Of a stretch of 64,000 nt of DNA, positions 29,680-39,832 are shown one piece after another; the first letter of the stretch is position 1; each line of letters begins with the position of its first letter. The stretch is from Halioglobus sp. (GTDB taxonomy: Bacteria; Pseudomonadota; Gammaproteobacteria; Pseudomonadales; Halieaceae), in the NCBI GenBank assembly GCA_013214285.1, contig JABSPW010000004.1, positions 1 through 64,000 of the forward strand, in the 5' to 3' direction. The notes beneath the pieces are model-generated. The model had not been told where the DNA came from and made no database searches. It worked only from the letters and a program-made list of their open reading frames with translations. The position numbers and the translations under genes were made by a program.

Positions 29680-31062
29680 TCACGACCTCAGGTTGGCTTC
29701 GGTATGCTCCGCAATAATGCCGGCGGTCTGCTCGTCCAGGATATGAATGATCCGCTGCGCCCGACCGTTCACAATGGTGTGCAACAACACTGTCGGAATT
29801 GCAACCAGCAACCCGAGCACCGTAGTCACCAACGCACTGGATATACCGCCAGCCATTGTCTTGGGGTCGCCGGCACCGAAAATAGTAATCGCCTGAAAAG
29901 TTATGATCATACCCGTCACCGTACCCAGCAGACCCATCAGCGGCGCCACAGCGGCAATGATTTTCAACAGAGTTAGACCGCTTTCCAGCCGGGGAGTTTC
30001 CTTCAATACACCCTCGGAAAGCTTCAATTCCAGTGTCTCCGTATCCATGGTGGGGTTGTCCTCGTGTATCTTCATCACACGACCTAGAGGGTTATTCTCA
30101 TTGGCCTTGTCACTCTTCAACTGCGCATTGACCTTGCTACCAACACCCGTCAGCACAATCATGCGATAAATCGCCAGCAAGAAGGCGAAAATACCCACTG
30201 CAGTAATGGCATAACCGACATAGCCTCCCTGATGCCAGCGCTCGACTAGCGACGGTGTATCGATAATTGCCGCCAGGAACGAACCACCGGTAGGGCCCGT
30301 AGGATCCACCCCGAAAGGATGCAAGCCGGTGGTGGCCGCAGCCAGATCTGCCGCCCAGCCGGTATAGGGCCCCGCGGGCTGTCGCGGTAACTCTCGTAGC
30401 GTACCGTTTTCGTAGCTCAAGTAGCTGCCATTGGTATCGACGATGTTGAACGCACCCACCCGCATAACCGGTCGTTCAGCGCGCTCACCCCCCGGCGATG
30501 AGACGTTTGCGGAGAAGGTGGTAACCATGCCGGTCTCACGAATCTCGCGCATCAGTTCAAACCAAACCTGCTCAATCTCCTCGATGCTGGGCAGCTCATC
30601 CGAGTTGCTCATCTTGGAGACCAGGTCGCGCAGGAACACTTCTCGATCGGGGTATTGGGCCGAGGCAAGTGATACTTCAAAGTTGGACGCGAGGTCACCC
30701 GCCGCAGAGGTGAGATGGCCAAACAACTCGGTCAGCGCACCCAATTTATCTTTCAACAGCTCCTGTTTGTTTGCGATCTCGATCTCGTTCTGTTCGAATG
30801 TGTTTTCCAGTTCGGTGGACAGGGCTTCCTGTCGGGCGCGTTCTTCCTCTGCACGTTGCAATTCCGCAGCCTGGTTTGCCTTATCATTGGCAAAGCGCTG
30901 TTCACGCTCTCTGTTTTCCCGCGCCGCCGCCGCCTGTCCCTGCTTTACGTATTGAAGCAGCTCATCCAGCGACTTCGCCTCTTGTGCCAGAACCTTACCG
31001 CCTGACAGCGACAGCAGACTGCACAGCATGATAGCAGCGCATTTCACGAATTTAACGCTCAT
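29680..31062 (-). CDS. MotA/TolQ/ExbB proton channel protein with long coiled-coil periplasmic N-terminus
   Basis: Signal peptide, coiled coil (RENREREQRFANDKANQAAELQRAEEERARQ), C-terminal VAPLMGLLGTVTGMIITFQAITIFGAGDPKTMAGGISSALVTTVLGLLVAIP. Confidence 0.92.
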   Translation of the reverse strand: MSVKFVKCAAIMLCSLLSLSGGKVLAQEAKSLDELLQYVKQGQAAAARENREREQRFANDKANQAAELQRAEEERARQEALSTELENTFEQNEIEIANKQELLKDKLGALTELFGHLTSAAGDLASNFEVSLASAQYPDREVFLRDLVSKMSNSDELPSIEEIEQVWFELMREIRETGMVTTFSANVSSPGGERAERPVMRVGAFNIVDTNGSYLSYENGTLRELPRQPAGPYTGWAADLAAATTGLHPFGVDPTGPTGGSFLAAIIDTPSLVERWHQGGYVGYAITAVGIFAFLLAIYRMIVLTGVGSKVNAQLKSDKANENNPLGRVMKIHEDNPTMDTETLELKLSEGVLKETPRLESGLTLLKIIAAVAPLMGLLGTVTGMIITFQAITIFGAGDPKTMAGGISSALVTTVLGLLVAIPTVLLHTIVNGRAQRIIHILDEQTAGIIAEHTEANLRS

Positions 31063-31847
31063 CAGTTAGCCTCCGGCGCCGCGACGGGCATGCTCAACAA
31101 CTCAATGGTGGCTTGCTTTTTCGCAATCCGAATACCCTTGCGAATGGCAGCGTTGTAGTCACCCGAGGGCAGCTCTACCCAGTTCCCTGCATCACTGTCC
31201 CAGGCGCCAGTCAGCGCGCCGTCAGTGGTCTGATAAACCAGCGCAATACGGCCGACCTGAAGGAAGTCCACCTCTCTTGGGGCGCCGTCGAGATCGATGG
31301 TGCCCTTGTAAGTGTCAATGCCACGTCCATACTGCAGCTCGATGTTGTAGGCCTCGAGCACCGCCCTGAACTTTTCCGCTACCGACACGTCGGTGCGGTC
31401 CAGGTTGTTGCGCAAAAACGCTATTCGCTGCAAGCGTTCCTCTTTGCGAAAGGGCACATCCAGCTCGACGAACTGCTCTAGACCATCAATCATACGAATG
31501 ACCAGTGGGGTCATCTGCCGCGCAACTACCGTCGAGTTGTCGATGTTGCCCTCGATAACCTTGATGCGAGCCAATTGATTATCGATCTGCTTCTGTAATC
31601 GCTCGTTGTAGACCTTGAGACCATCCACCTGCTTGGTCACCGTTTTGTAGTCGCTCAGCAAATCGCGGGTTTCCTCCGCCAGTCGGTCAATCTTTTCCTG
31701 CGACTTCCTGGCGGCTGCGTTCTTGGATTTGCCCACCGCGAGGACGGAATCCAGTGTATTTGCCTGCACCGCCACCACGGAGCTCCCGAGGGCTCCCGCG
31801 GCGATCAGCGCAGCGATCAACACTCGTCGTAATCGATGCATAGTCAT
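31062..31847 (-). CDS. DUF3450 family periplasmic protein
   Basis: Signal peptide and coiled coil; DUF3450-like MTPLVIRMIDGLEQFVELDVPFRKEERLQRIAFLRNNLDRTDVSVAEKFRAVLEAYNIELQYGR. Confidence 0.88.
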   Translation of the reverse strand: MTMHRLRRVLIAALIAAGALGSSVVAVQANTLDSVLAVGKSKNAAARKSQEKIDRLAEETRDLLSDYKTVTKQVDGLKVYNERLQKQIDNQLARIKVIEGNIDNSTVVARQMTPLVIRMIDGLEQFVELDVPFRKEERLQRIAFLRNNLDRTDVSVAEKFRAVLEAYNIELQYGRGIDTYKGTIDLDGAPREVDFLQVGRIALVYQTTDGALTGAWDSDAGNWVELPSGDYNAAIRKGIRIAKKQATIELLSMPVAAPEAN

Positions 31848-32092
31848 GAGGATAGTGCTTCCTAAAGTAAGCCAACAGAGGGGTTCAGAGCTACTTACAC
31901 AAAATAGACCAGATTCTTGCTTTCTGTAGCGGAAAACTGATGCTGGTAAACCGCGCGGGCCAATTTAAACCAGTTGTGGTGTGTTTTCAATCAATGCGCT
32001 CCGGCGGCCAAAGGAAAATTCGGCGCTGGGTAGTTTCGTTACACTTTGTGTTGCGGAAATGTTGCAGGGTAACAACGTCGGGCGACAGCCCC

Positions 32093-32596
32093 CTAGCCGG
32101 ACACGGCGCGCTCGAAGTGAACAATACTGTAATCGGGCTCACCGACATGCAATTCGCGGGAGGTCTCCCGCCACTGATCCCAATCGATCTCCGGCAGCCG
32201 GCTATCACCGTCAACGCTGGCATGGACTTCAGTTAAATACAGCCGGTCGGCCAGCGGCAGCGCCATACGATAGATGTCGGCGCCGCCGATCACCATGGCT
32301 TCATTTGCACTGCCGGCGGCCGCAAGTGGCGCCGCCAGTGCCAGTGCCGCAGCCAGAGAAGTCACCACCTCGATGCCCGCGCGGTGATATGCCACGTTGC
32401 GCGTAATGACGATATTGCAGCGTCCAGGCAGGGGCCGACCCATCGATTCAAAGGTCTTCCGGCCCATGATCACGGGCTTGCCCATCGTGACACGTTTGAA
32501 GTGTTGCAGGTCACCGGGTAACCGCCAGGGCAGGGCATTATCCCGCCCAATCACACCGTTTTCGGCCACCGCCACAATAATCGACAAGGTGCTCAT
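32093..32596 (-). CDS. folA: Dihydrofolate reductase
   Basis: IIVAVAENGVIGRDNALPWRLPGDLQHFKRVTMGKPVIMGRKTFESMGRPLPGR. Confidence 0.96.
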   Translation of the reverse strand: MSTLSIIVAVAENGVIGRDNALPWRLPGDLQHFKRVTMGKPVIMGRKTFESMGRPLPGRCNIVITRNVAYHRAGIEVVTSLAAALALAAPLAAAGSANEAMVIGGADIYRMALPLADRLYLTEVHASVDGDSRLPEIDWDQWRETSRELHVGEPDYSIVHFERAVSG

Positions 32597-32608
32597 GGCG
32601 CCATCGAA

Positions 32609-33442
32609 TCACACCGCCACAGGGGCTGCAATATGGTCGTGAGGCAGGTAATCGACCAGTTGAAAATCCTCGAAGGCATAGTCATACATCGATTGCGGCC
32701 GCCGCAAGAATCCAAGACGCGGCAACGCACGGGGTTCCCGGGCGAGTTGCTGTCGCACTTGCTGGAGGTGGTTGCTGTAAATATGGGAATCCCCTGTACA
32801 GATAATAATCTCACCGGGCTCCAAGTCACACTGTTGCGCCAGCATATGAGTCAGTAGCGCAAGACTGGCCGTATTGTAAGGCAGACCAAGAAAAGAGTCG
32901 CTGGAACGGATCATCAGCTGCGCTGACAAGCGCCCGCCGGCGACGTAAAACTGGTACAACAAGTGACAGGGCGGCAACGCCATGCGGCCGGCCCGTACAT
33001 TGTCCTGAGGGCTCAGCTTCTCATCAGGCAGGTATTCGACGTTCCAGGCATGAAAAAGTATACGGCGGCTATCAGGATTGTGCCGCAAACAGTCCACTAC
33101 ATAGTCGATCTGATTGATACAGTCCCCATCACGGGTTGGCCACGCAGTCCACTGGGCACCATACACAGGGCCGAGGTTACCCTCCTCTGTCGCCCACTCG
33201 TCCCAGATACTAACACCATGCTCCTTCAGCCATCGGATATTCGTGTCTCCGCTAAGAAACCAGAGTAACTCGCAGACAATACTCCTAAAATGCAGCTTCT
33301 TGGTAGTCAACAGCGGAAACCCCTCCGCCAGATCATGCCTGAACTGGCGGGCGAAAACCGATACAGTGCCCGTGCCCGTGCGATCGCCCTTTTGCACACC
33401 GTTGTCGAGTATGTCTTGCAACAAATCCAGGTATTGCCTCAT
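32609..33442 (-). CDS. thyA: Thymidylate synthase
   Basis: [48 protein letters not shown]. Confidence 0.97.
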   Translation of the reverse strand: MRQYLDLLQDILDNGVQKGDRTGTGTVSVFARQFRHDLAEGFPLLTTKKLHFRSIVCELLWFLSGDTNIRWLKEHGVSIWDEWATEEGNLGPVYGAQWTAWPTRDGDCINQIDYVVDCLRHNPDSRRILFHAWNVEYLPDEKLSPQDNVRAGRMALPPCHLLYQFYVAGGRLSAQLMIRSSDSFLGLPYNTASLALLTHMLAQQCDLEPGEIIICTGDSHIYSNHLQQVRQQLAREPRALPRLGFLRRPQSMYDYAFEDFQLVDYLPHDHIAAPVAV

Positions 33443-34266
33443 TGACTCTGCCTTCCTTCCGTTTTGCCCAGTGCACCACTGACACTACCGTAGGCCGTAA
33501 CAATGAGATAGACGCCCAGGGCGATCATTGGCAACGACAGCATCTGTCCGCGAGTCATCCAACCCAAAGCGAGATAGTCGATGTGGCCATCGGGCTCCCG
33601 ATAGAACTCAACAAGAAAACGCACCGTGCCATACATCAGGGAAAAAACGCCCGACACCGCACGGGTGGGGCGGGGCCTTGCGGAAAACCAAGCCAAAACC
33701 ACGAACATCAATACGCCCTCCAATGCAAACTGATAGAGCTGTGACGGGTGTCTCGTCAGCTGCAACGGATCGTTGGGAAAGACCATGGACCAGGACACGT
33801 CAGTGGCTCTGCCCCACAGCTCCTGCCCGATAAAATTTCCCAGGCGCCCCAGACCCAAACCCACAGGAACCAGTGGGGCCACAAAATCCATGAGCGGCCA
33901 AAAGGCGATATTGTGACGACGTCCGAACAGGTACATGGCAAACAATACGCCCAGGAAGCCGCCGTGGAAAGACATACCGCCTTCCCAGACTCGCATCACC
34001 CAGAGGGGATCATCCAACAGCTTTTCAAAACCATAGAAGAAGATGTAGCCGAGTCTGCCACCGGCCACCACACCCAACGCGGCATAAAAAATAAGATCAT
34101 CAACCTGTTCCCGGCTCAAGGGAGACCAGCTGCGCCGGCTGCAGCGAGCAGCGTACCACCAGGCGAATGCCAATCCCGCCAGGTAGGTAAGGCCGTACCA
34201 GTGTATCTTCAGTGGCCCAAGGGAGAGGGCAACCGGGTCTATTTCAGGATAAGGCAACATGTGCAA
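33439..34266 (-). CDS. lgt: Prolipoprotein diacylglyceryl transferase
   Basis: [58 protein letters not shown]. Confidence 0.96.
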   Translation of the reverse strand: MHMLPYPEIDPVALSLGPLKIHWYGLTYLAGLAFAWWYAARCSRRSWSPLSREQVDDLIFYAALGVVAGGRLGYIFFYGFEKLLDDPLWVMRVWEGGMSFHGGFLGVLFAMYLFGRRHNIAFWPLMDFVAPLVPVGLGLGRLGNFIGQELWGRATDVSWSMVFPNDPLQLTRHPSQLYQFALEGVLMFVVLAWFSARPRPTRAVSGVFSLMYGTVRFLVEFYREPDGHIDYLALGWMTRGQMLSLPMIALGVYLIVTAYGSVSGALGKTEGRQSQ

Positions 34267-34409
34267 CCGGAGTCAGGGTCAGTTTTTCTATCGATCTCGA
34301 TCCAAGCCGTGTGTGCTGCGTGACAACGCACTCTGGCCTCAATCAAGCAAAGCGGTATTATCATCCAGCTGCAGTGGTTTAACAATTGTTTCGCCTGGAG
34401 ACAGCGTCT

Positions 34410-35180
34410 ATGTGTCTGATCATCATCGCTCACCAGGTGGTTGCCAATTACCCGCTGGTCGTCGCCGCGAACCGGGACGAGTTTCACGCGCGTCCCACCC
34501 TACCCGCCGACTTCTGGCCAGACCAACCACAACTGCTGGCGGGCAGGGATCTGCAACAGGGGGGGACCTGGATGGGCATCACCCGCAACGGCCGTTTTGC
34601 CGCCGTTACCAATTACCGTGACCCGTCGAATGCATTCGCTGCACCCCGCTCCCGGGGCGACCTGCCCCTGGATTTCCTGATTGGCGAACAACCCCCGGGC
34701 AGCTATCTCGAGAGCCTTGCCATCCGGGCGACGGACTACGCGGGCTTCAACGTGCTGCTGGGCGATCACGACAGCCTCTGGTACTTCAATAACAGCGACC
34801 AAAAACCGCCCCGACCACTGTCACCCGGTATCTACGGCCTCAGCAACGCCGTGCTGGATACCCCCTGGCCAAAAGTAACACAAGGCAAAACGCGGCTGGC
34901 GGCTTTGCTAGGCCGGGGAACGCTGTCACATGATGCCCTTGCCAGCGTGGTCCAAGACAGGCGCCTGACAAGCCCGAAGTACCTCGCCAGTCTCGGCCTG
35001 CTTGGCGTTATGGACCCAGAGCTCTCGGCGCAGTTCATCGTCACCGACGCCTATGGGACGCGCTCGCGAACCACGCTCTGGACAGAAGCCACTCGTGTGC
35101 AATGGCAGGAGCAGAGCTTCAGTCCGGCGGGGACACCAGTGCATCAATGCACAACCGTGTTCACTCTGCAGCAGACATAG
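34410..35180 (+). CDS. NRDE (TANGO2-like) family protein
   Basis: MCLIIIAHQVVANYPLVVAANRDEFHARPT, GGTWMGITRNGRFAAVTNYRDP. Confidence 0.92.
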   Translation: MCLIIIAHQVVANYPLVVAANRDEFHARPTLPADFWPDQPQLLAGRDLQQGGTWMGITRNGRFAAVTNYRDPSNAFAAPRSRGDLPLDFLIGEQPPGSYLESLAIRATDYAGFNVLLGDHDSLWYFNNSDQKPPRPLSPGIYGLSNAVLDTPWPKVTQGKTRLAALLGRGTLSHDALASVVQDRRLTSPKYLASLGLLGVMDPELSAQFIVTDAYGTRSRTTLWTEATRVQWQEQSFSPAGTPVHQCTTVFTLQQT

Positions 35181-35191
35181 TGCCGCCGCTC

Positions 35192-37456
35192 TCAAGCCAC
35201 AGGATTGTGGATGAAGTTCTCCATACCATGGTCAGCGAGAAAGCGATCCAAGCGGGCACTGATCTGATCACTGTTCTCCATACCCTTGACCTCTTGCAGC
35301 AGCTCACGCGCTTCCTCAAGGTGCAGGTTGAGCAAAGCCTTCTTAACTTTCGGCAAACTGGTCGCATTCATCGATAGCACGTCGTAGCCCATCGCCAACA
35401 ACAGCACCGCAGCCCCCGGGTCCCCCGCCAACTCACCGCAAATTCCGATAGGGATGTCCTCGTCTCTGCTGGCCGACGCCAAATAGTCCAACGCTTGCAC
35501 CACCGAGGGGTGAAGGGAGTGATACAAAGCCGCTACCTGCGGATTATTGCGATCCACCGCCAGCAGATACTGCGTCAAGTCATTGCTGCCCACAGACAAA
35601 AAGTCGACGCGCCGCGCCATTGCCCGTGCCTGCCCGATCGCCGCAGGCACCTCCACCATGACACCGATAGGCGGTAAGCGGCCCTGCAAACCTTCCTGCA
35701 ATAGCTCCCGGTGAGCGCGATGTATCAAGTCCAACGCCTCATCGATCTCGGGGATGTTGCTCACCATCGGTAGCATGATGCGCAGGTTCCAAAGGCCCTC
35801 GTTGGCTTTGAGCATGGCCCGGATTTGCGCCAGGAAAATCTCCGGGTGGTCTAGCGTCACGCGAATGCCACGCCAGCCTAAGAACGGATTGTCTTCGTGA
35901 ATAGGGAAATAAGGCAGGGCCTTGTCACCGCCGATATCCAGCGTGCGCATGGTCACCGGTCTCGGGGCAAAGGCCTCCAACTGCTCACGATAAATTTGCC
36001 GCTGCTCTTCCTCACTCGGAAAGCGGTCGCGGAGCAGGAACGGGATTTCAGTGCGGTACAGGCCAACGCCCTCGGCACCCTGCTCCAGTGAGCGCGCAAC
36101 ATCCACCATCAGTCCCGTATTGACCCACAGCGGCACACGCTGCCCGTCGAGAGTAACACAAGGCTCATCGCGCAGCGCTTCCAGATCGCGCGACAAGGCG
36201 GTGTCTTCGTCCAGCACCTCCTGAAAACGCTGCTTGATCTCGGGCAGCGGATTGAGGTGCACCGTGCCATTGTAGCCGTCGATAATGACGTCGCGGTCTT
36301 GCAATCGTGTATAGGGTAGGTCCACCGCACCCATGACCGTCGGTACACCCATCGCCCTAGCCAAAATCGCCACATGGGAACTGCCCGAGCCCATGACCGA
36401 AATCAGTCCGACGAGCTTATCGCGGGGCACTTCACCCAGTGAGGTGGCGGTTAATTCCTCCCCGACCAGGATCGTGTTTTCCGGATAAAGCCGCTCTTCC
36501 TGGCTCGCTGCCTGCAAGTAAGCTAGTACTCGCGTACCTAAATCCTTAACATCTACAGCGCGCTCCTTAAGATAGCTGTGCTCCATACGCTCGAAGTGAC
36601 GAATGTGTTCAATCATCACCTGGCTGAGGGCGCCCTGCGCCCAGTGGCCTGCTTTAATGAGGCTGACTACCTCGGCGCCAATGGTTGAATCGTCGAGAAT
36701 ACCGAGATAGACATCGAATAATGCATGGTCTTCCGGGCTAAGCTCGCCGCCAAGCTTGTCTGATACCAACTGAATATCTCGGCGCACGGCATCGAGTGCT
36801 TCGCGAAAGGCGCGCACCTCTGCGCGCCGATCCTCGCCCTTCTTTGGCGGCACGGAATACAAGTCGGCCCCTGGTGACACCACTACTGCTGTGCCGATAG
36901 CAATACCCTGAGCCCCCGGCACCCCCACGACCTTCGCCGGCTCGGCCCCACCGAGTACCTCCGCCTCGAGCACGCCAGTCACCTGGGCATGAGCAATCAC
37001 GCCGGCCAGTTGTGCAGACAGCGTCACCAAGAAAGCCTCATCACTTTCATCAAATCGGCGACTCTCAGCTTGCTGCACGACCAACACCCCCAACACCTCG
37101 CGTTGATGAATAATGGGTACTCCGAGAAAAGCGTGGAAATGCTCTTCTCCGATACCGGGCAGAAAGCGGAAACTGGGGTGGGTTTCTGCCTCCTCCAGGT
37201 TTACCGGCTCACCACGCGCCGCCACCAATCCAACCAGTCCCTCGCCCGCCTCCAGGCTGGCAACGCCAACCAAGTCCGGGTTCAGTCCCTCGGTTGCCCG
37301 GAACATGAGCCGCCCCGTCCCCTGGTCACGCATATACACACTGCAGACCTGGGTATTCATGGCCTCGCGAACCCGCTGCACGGTAATGCCAAGTGCCTGG
37401 TTCAGCCCGCCCGCAGCGTTAACCTCTTGAACAATATGTCGCAGGGTTTCGAGCAA
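35192..37456 (-). CDS. ptsP: Phosphoenolpyruvate-protein phosphotransferase PtsP (GAF + EI)
   Basis: N-terminal GAF domain; EI motifs GSGSSHVAILARAMGVPTVMG, RTLDIGGDKALPYF, FLSVGSNDLTQYLLAVDRNN. Confidence 0.95.
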   Translation of the reverse strand: MLETLRHIVQEVNAAGGLNQALGITVQRVREAMNTQVCSVYMRDQGTGRLMFRATEGLNPDLVGVASLEAGEGLVGLVAARGEPVNLEEAETHPSFRFLPGIGEEHFHAFLGVPIIHQREVLGVLVVQQAESRRFDESDEAFLVTLSAQLAGVIAHAQVTGVLEAEVLGGAEPAKVVGVPGAQGIAIGTAVVVSPGADLYSVPPKKGEDRRAEVRAFREALDAVRRDIQLVSDKLGGELSPEDHALFDVYLGILDDSTIGAEVVSLIKAGHWAQGALSQVMIEHIRHFERMEHSYLKERAVDVKDLGTRVLAYLQAASQEERLYPENTILVGEELTATSLGEVPRDKLVGLISVMGSGSSHVAILARAMGVPTVMGAVDLPYTRLQDRDVIIDGYNGTVHLNPLPEIKQRFQEVLDEDTALSRDLEALRDEPCVTLDGQRVPLWVNTGLMVDVARSLEQGAEGVGLYRTEIPFLLRDRFPSEEEQRQIYREQLEAFAPRPVTMRTLDIGGDKALPYFPIHEDNPFLGWRGIRVTLDHPEIFLAQIRAMLKANEGLWNLRIMLPMVSNIPEIDEALDLIHRAHRELLQEGLQGRLPPIGVMVEVPAAIGQARAMARRVDFLSVGSNDLTQYLLAVDRNNPQVAALYHSLHPSVVQALDYLASASRDEDIPIGICGELAGDPGAAVLLLAMGYDVLSMNATSLPKVKKALLNLHLEEARELLQEVKGMENSDQISARLDRFLADHGMENFIHNPVA

Positions 37457-37459
37457 AAC

Positions 37460-37960
37460 TCAGTTACCTTCGACCTTGCGGGTGAAGCGGCCCAGGGGCG
37501 CAGCCAATTCCATCATGGCTTGGCGATAGACGTCGCGCTTGAAGGCAATCACTTGGTTCAGCGGATACCAGTAGCTGACCCACTGCCAACCGTCGAACTC
37601 CGGCTTGTCATTCAGGTTGAGCTTTACTGCCCGATCATCCTCGAGCAGACGCAACAGGAACCATTTCTGTTTTTGGCCAATACAACGTGGCTTTTGCCCC
37701 TCGCGGATATACCGTTTGGGCAGCCGATAACGCAGCCACCCGCGGGTTGAAGCCAGTACCTCCACCGCGTCGCGCTGTAGCCCAATCTCCTCATACAGCT
37801 CCCGATACAAGGCATCCTGCGGCGACTCATTGGCACTGATCCCGCCCTGTGGAAACTGCCAGGCATCCTGACCACCGACGCGGCGAGCCCATAACAGCTC
37901 ACTACGATCGTTCGTCAACATAATGCCCACATTCGACCGAAATCCATCTGAATCAATCAC
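37460..37960 (-). CDS. rppH: RNA pyrophosphohydrolase (Nudix)
   Basis: [41 protein letters not shown]...[12 protein letters not shown]. Confidence 0.95.
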   Translation of the reverse strand: MIDSDGFRSNVGIMLTNDRSELLWARRVGGQDAWQFPQGGISANESPQDALYRELYEEIGLQRDAVEVLASTRGWLRYRLPKRYIREGQKPRCIGQKQKWFLLRLLEDDRAVKLNLNDKPEFDGWQWVSYWYPLNQVIAFKRDVYRQAMMELAAPLGRFTRKVEGN

Positions 37961-38071
37961 TTGAGCAAGCCACCTATGCTTCGATTCGGCTATTGTTCCA
38001 CAATTCAGGTGCCCTGAGAAATTTACTATCGAGGACCCTGCCGTTATGCTGGCTGTCGCTTCTGCAGGATT

Positions 38072-38731
38072 GTGGTTGTGGCACTGGCAATATTCGACTT
38101 AGACAATACGCTCATAGGCGGTGATAGCGACCACCTTTGGGGCCAGTTCGTCTGCGAGCGGCAACTCGTCAACGATCAGGATTTCAGGCGTCGCGCGGAC
38201 CAGTTTTACGCCGACTACGCAGCGGGTGCACTCGATATCGACGCCTATGTTCGCTTCGCCCTGAGCCCGCTGGCTGGTCGCGCGAGGGAAGACATTGACG
38301 CTTGGCACCGCGAGTTTATGAAGAGCAAAATTAATCCGATCATGCTGCCGCGTGCCACTCGCCTCCTCACCGATCACCGACAGCAGGGGCATGAATTGTT
38401 AATCATCACCGCCACCAACCGTTACATCACTGCACCTATCGCTCGCGCGCTCGGCGTGGACGAGCTGATAGCCTGTGAAGGAGAGGTAGTGAACGGCGTT
38501 TATACCGGTGAACCTATCGGGGTGCCCTCATTTCAGCAGGGAAAAGTGACTCGACTCATGGAATGGCTAAACGGACGCGATACTACCCTCGAGGGCGCAT
38601 ACTTTTATAGCGATTCGCACAACGACCTGGCCTTGTTGGAACTCGTCGATACGCCAGTGGCAGTCGACCCGGACGAAAAGCTGCGCGCGCATGCCCAGGC
38701 GCGGGGCTGGCCAATCATCTCTCTGCGCTAA
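38072..38731 (+). CDS. HAD-IB family hydrolase (SerB-like)
   Basis: [52 protein letters not shown] start. Confidence 0.9.
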   Translation: MVVALAIFDLDNTLIGGDSDHLWGQFVCERQLVNDQDFRRRADQFYADYAAGALDIDAYVRFALSPLAGRAREDIDAWHREFMKSKINPIMLPRATRLLTDHRQQGHELLIITATNRYITAPIARALGVDELIACEGEVVNGVYTGEPIGVPSFQQGKVTRLMEWLNGRDTTLEGAYFYSDSHNDLALLELVDTPVAVDPDEKLRAHAQARGWPIISLR

Positions 38732-38758
38732 TCCCCTGCGGGTCCCCGGTATACCTCT

Positions 38759-39338
38759 CTAGCTTTTACGCAGACACAGTGTCTTGAGGTACTCGGTCTC
38801 GGGTATCGCCGGGTGAATAGGGTGATCTGCAGCCTGCCCGCGCTGATCCACCAAACGCACTTGGCAACCGACACGCACGGCGGCTTTTTGCACGGCCGAG
38901 ATCAACTCAGCCCGAGATAAGTGCATTGGACAGAAAGCGGAAACGAGCAATCCACCCGCTTTGAGCAGGTGCAGCGCCAATTCATTGATCCGGCGATAGG
39001 CCGCCGCGCCTTTTTTTAACTCTTTTCGGCGCCGAATAAATGCTGGCGGGTCGAGAATGACGACGTCGTAACGCTCACCAGCGGATCGTAATTCCGCCAT
39101 GCTGCATCCATAGGCCGCTGCTCAGCAAGTGCGCATAACAGGGACTGGGGCTCCATAAAGGCACTGCCCCGAGGAGGGCGCCATCAGCACTGCGTACACA
39201 GGCCAGCTCACCCACAGCAACGCCGCCCAGGGGTGAGCGTTGGCTATCGACCTCATTGGCATATACCCACACAAGCCCCCCCGGCAAGCGGCGGTCAGCA
39301 CCCTGGCGCAGGAACACGTCAATCACGCAGGCATCCAA
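38759..39338 (-). pseudogene. rlmI: Disrupted class I SAM-dependent rRNA methyltransferase (RlmI-like), internal deletion plus frameshift
   Basis: ORF 39075..39338 carries the N-terminal PUA-like part (GADRRLPGGLVWVYANEVDS); ORF 38759..39100 in another frame carries the C-terminal part (YDVVILDPPAFIRRRKELKKGAAAYRRINELALHLLKAGG...QAADHPIHPAIPETEYLKTLCL); middle Rossmann portion absent. Confidence 0.82.
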
Positions 39339-39352
39339 CGACTCGAGGTGTT

Positions 39353-39742
39353 CTACTCCTCGTCACACTGCTGCTGATAATCCTCAGAGGACATCAACGC
39401 ATCAAGCTCAGCGGTATCAGCGGGTTGCAGCTTGTAAAACCAACCGTCATTGTAGGGGTCGGTGTTAACGATCTCCGGCGCATCTTCCAGCTGCGTGTTA
39501 ATTGCGACGACCTCACCCGCAACCGGCGCATAGATATCTGACGCAGCCTTCACCGATTCAACCACCCCGGCTTCATCCGAGGCCGCTAATTGCGCACCAC
39601 ACTCCGGCAACTCCACAAATACTACATCACCCAGCGCTTCCTGAGCGTGATCAGTAATACCCACTGTGATGCTGCCATCCGCCTCTAGACGCGCCCATTC
39701 ATGCGTGCTGGCATATCTGAGTTCACTGGGCGTCTGGCTCAT
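39353..39742 (-). CDS. gcvH: Glycine cleavage system H protein
   Basis: [61 protein letters not shown] lipoyl site. Confidence 0.96.
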   Translation of the reverse strand: MSQTPSELRYASTHEWARLEADGSITVGITDHAQEALGDVVFVELPECGAQLAASDEAGVVESVKAASDIYAPVAGEVVAINTQLEDAPEIVNTDPYNDGWFYKLQPADTAELDALMSSEDYQQQCDEE

Positions 39743-39832
39743 AGCGATTCCTCTGCTGGTGGGGCGGGTCGTAACAGCCGACCCATTCTAACCACCCACC
39801 GCCGAAAAACAATCTCTCGCCAGAATGCGGTA

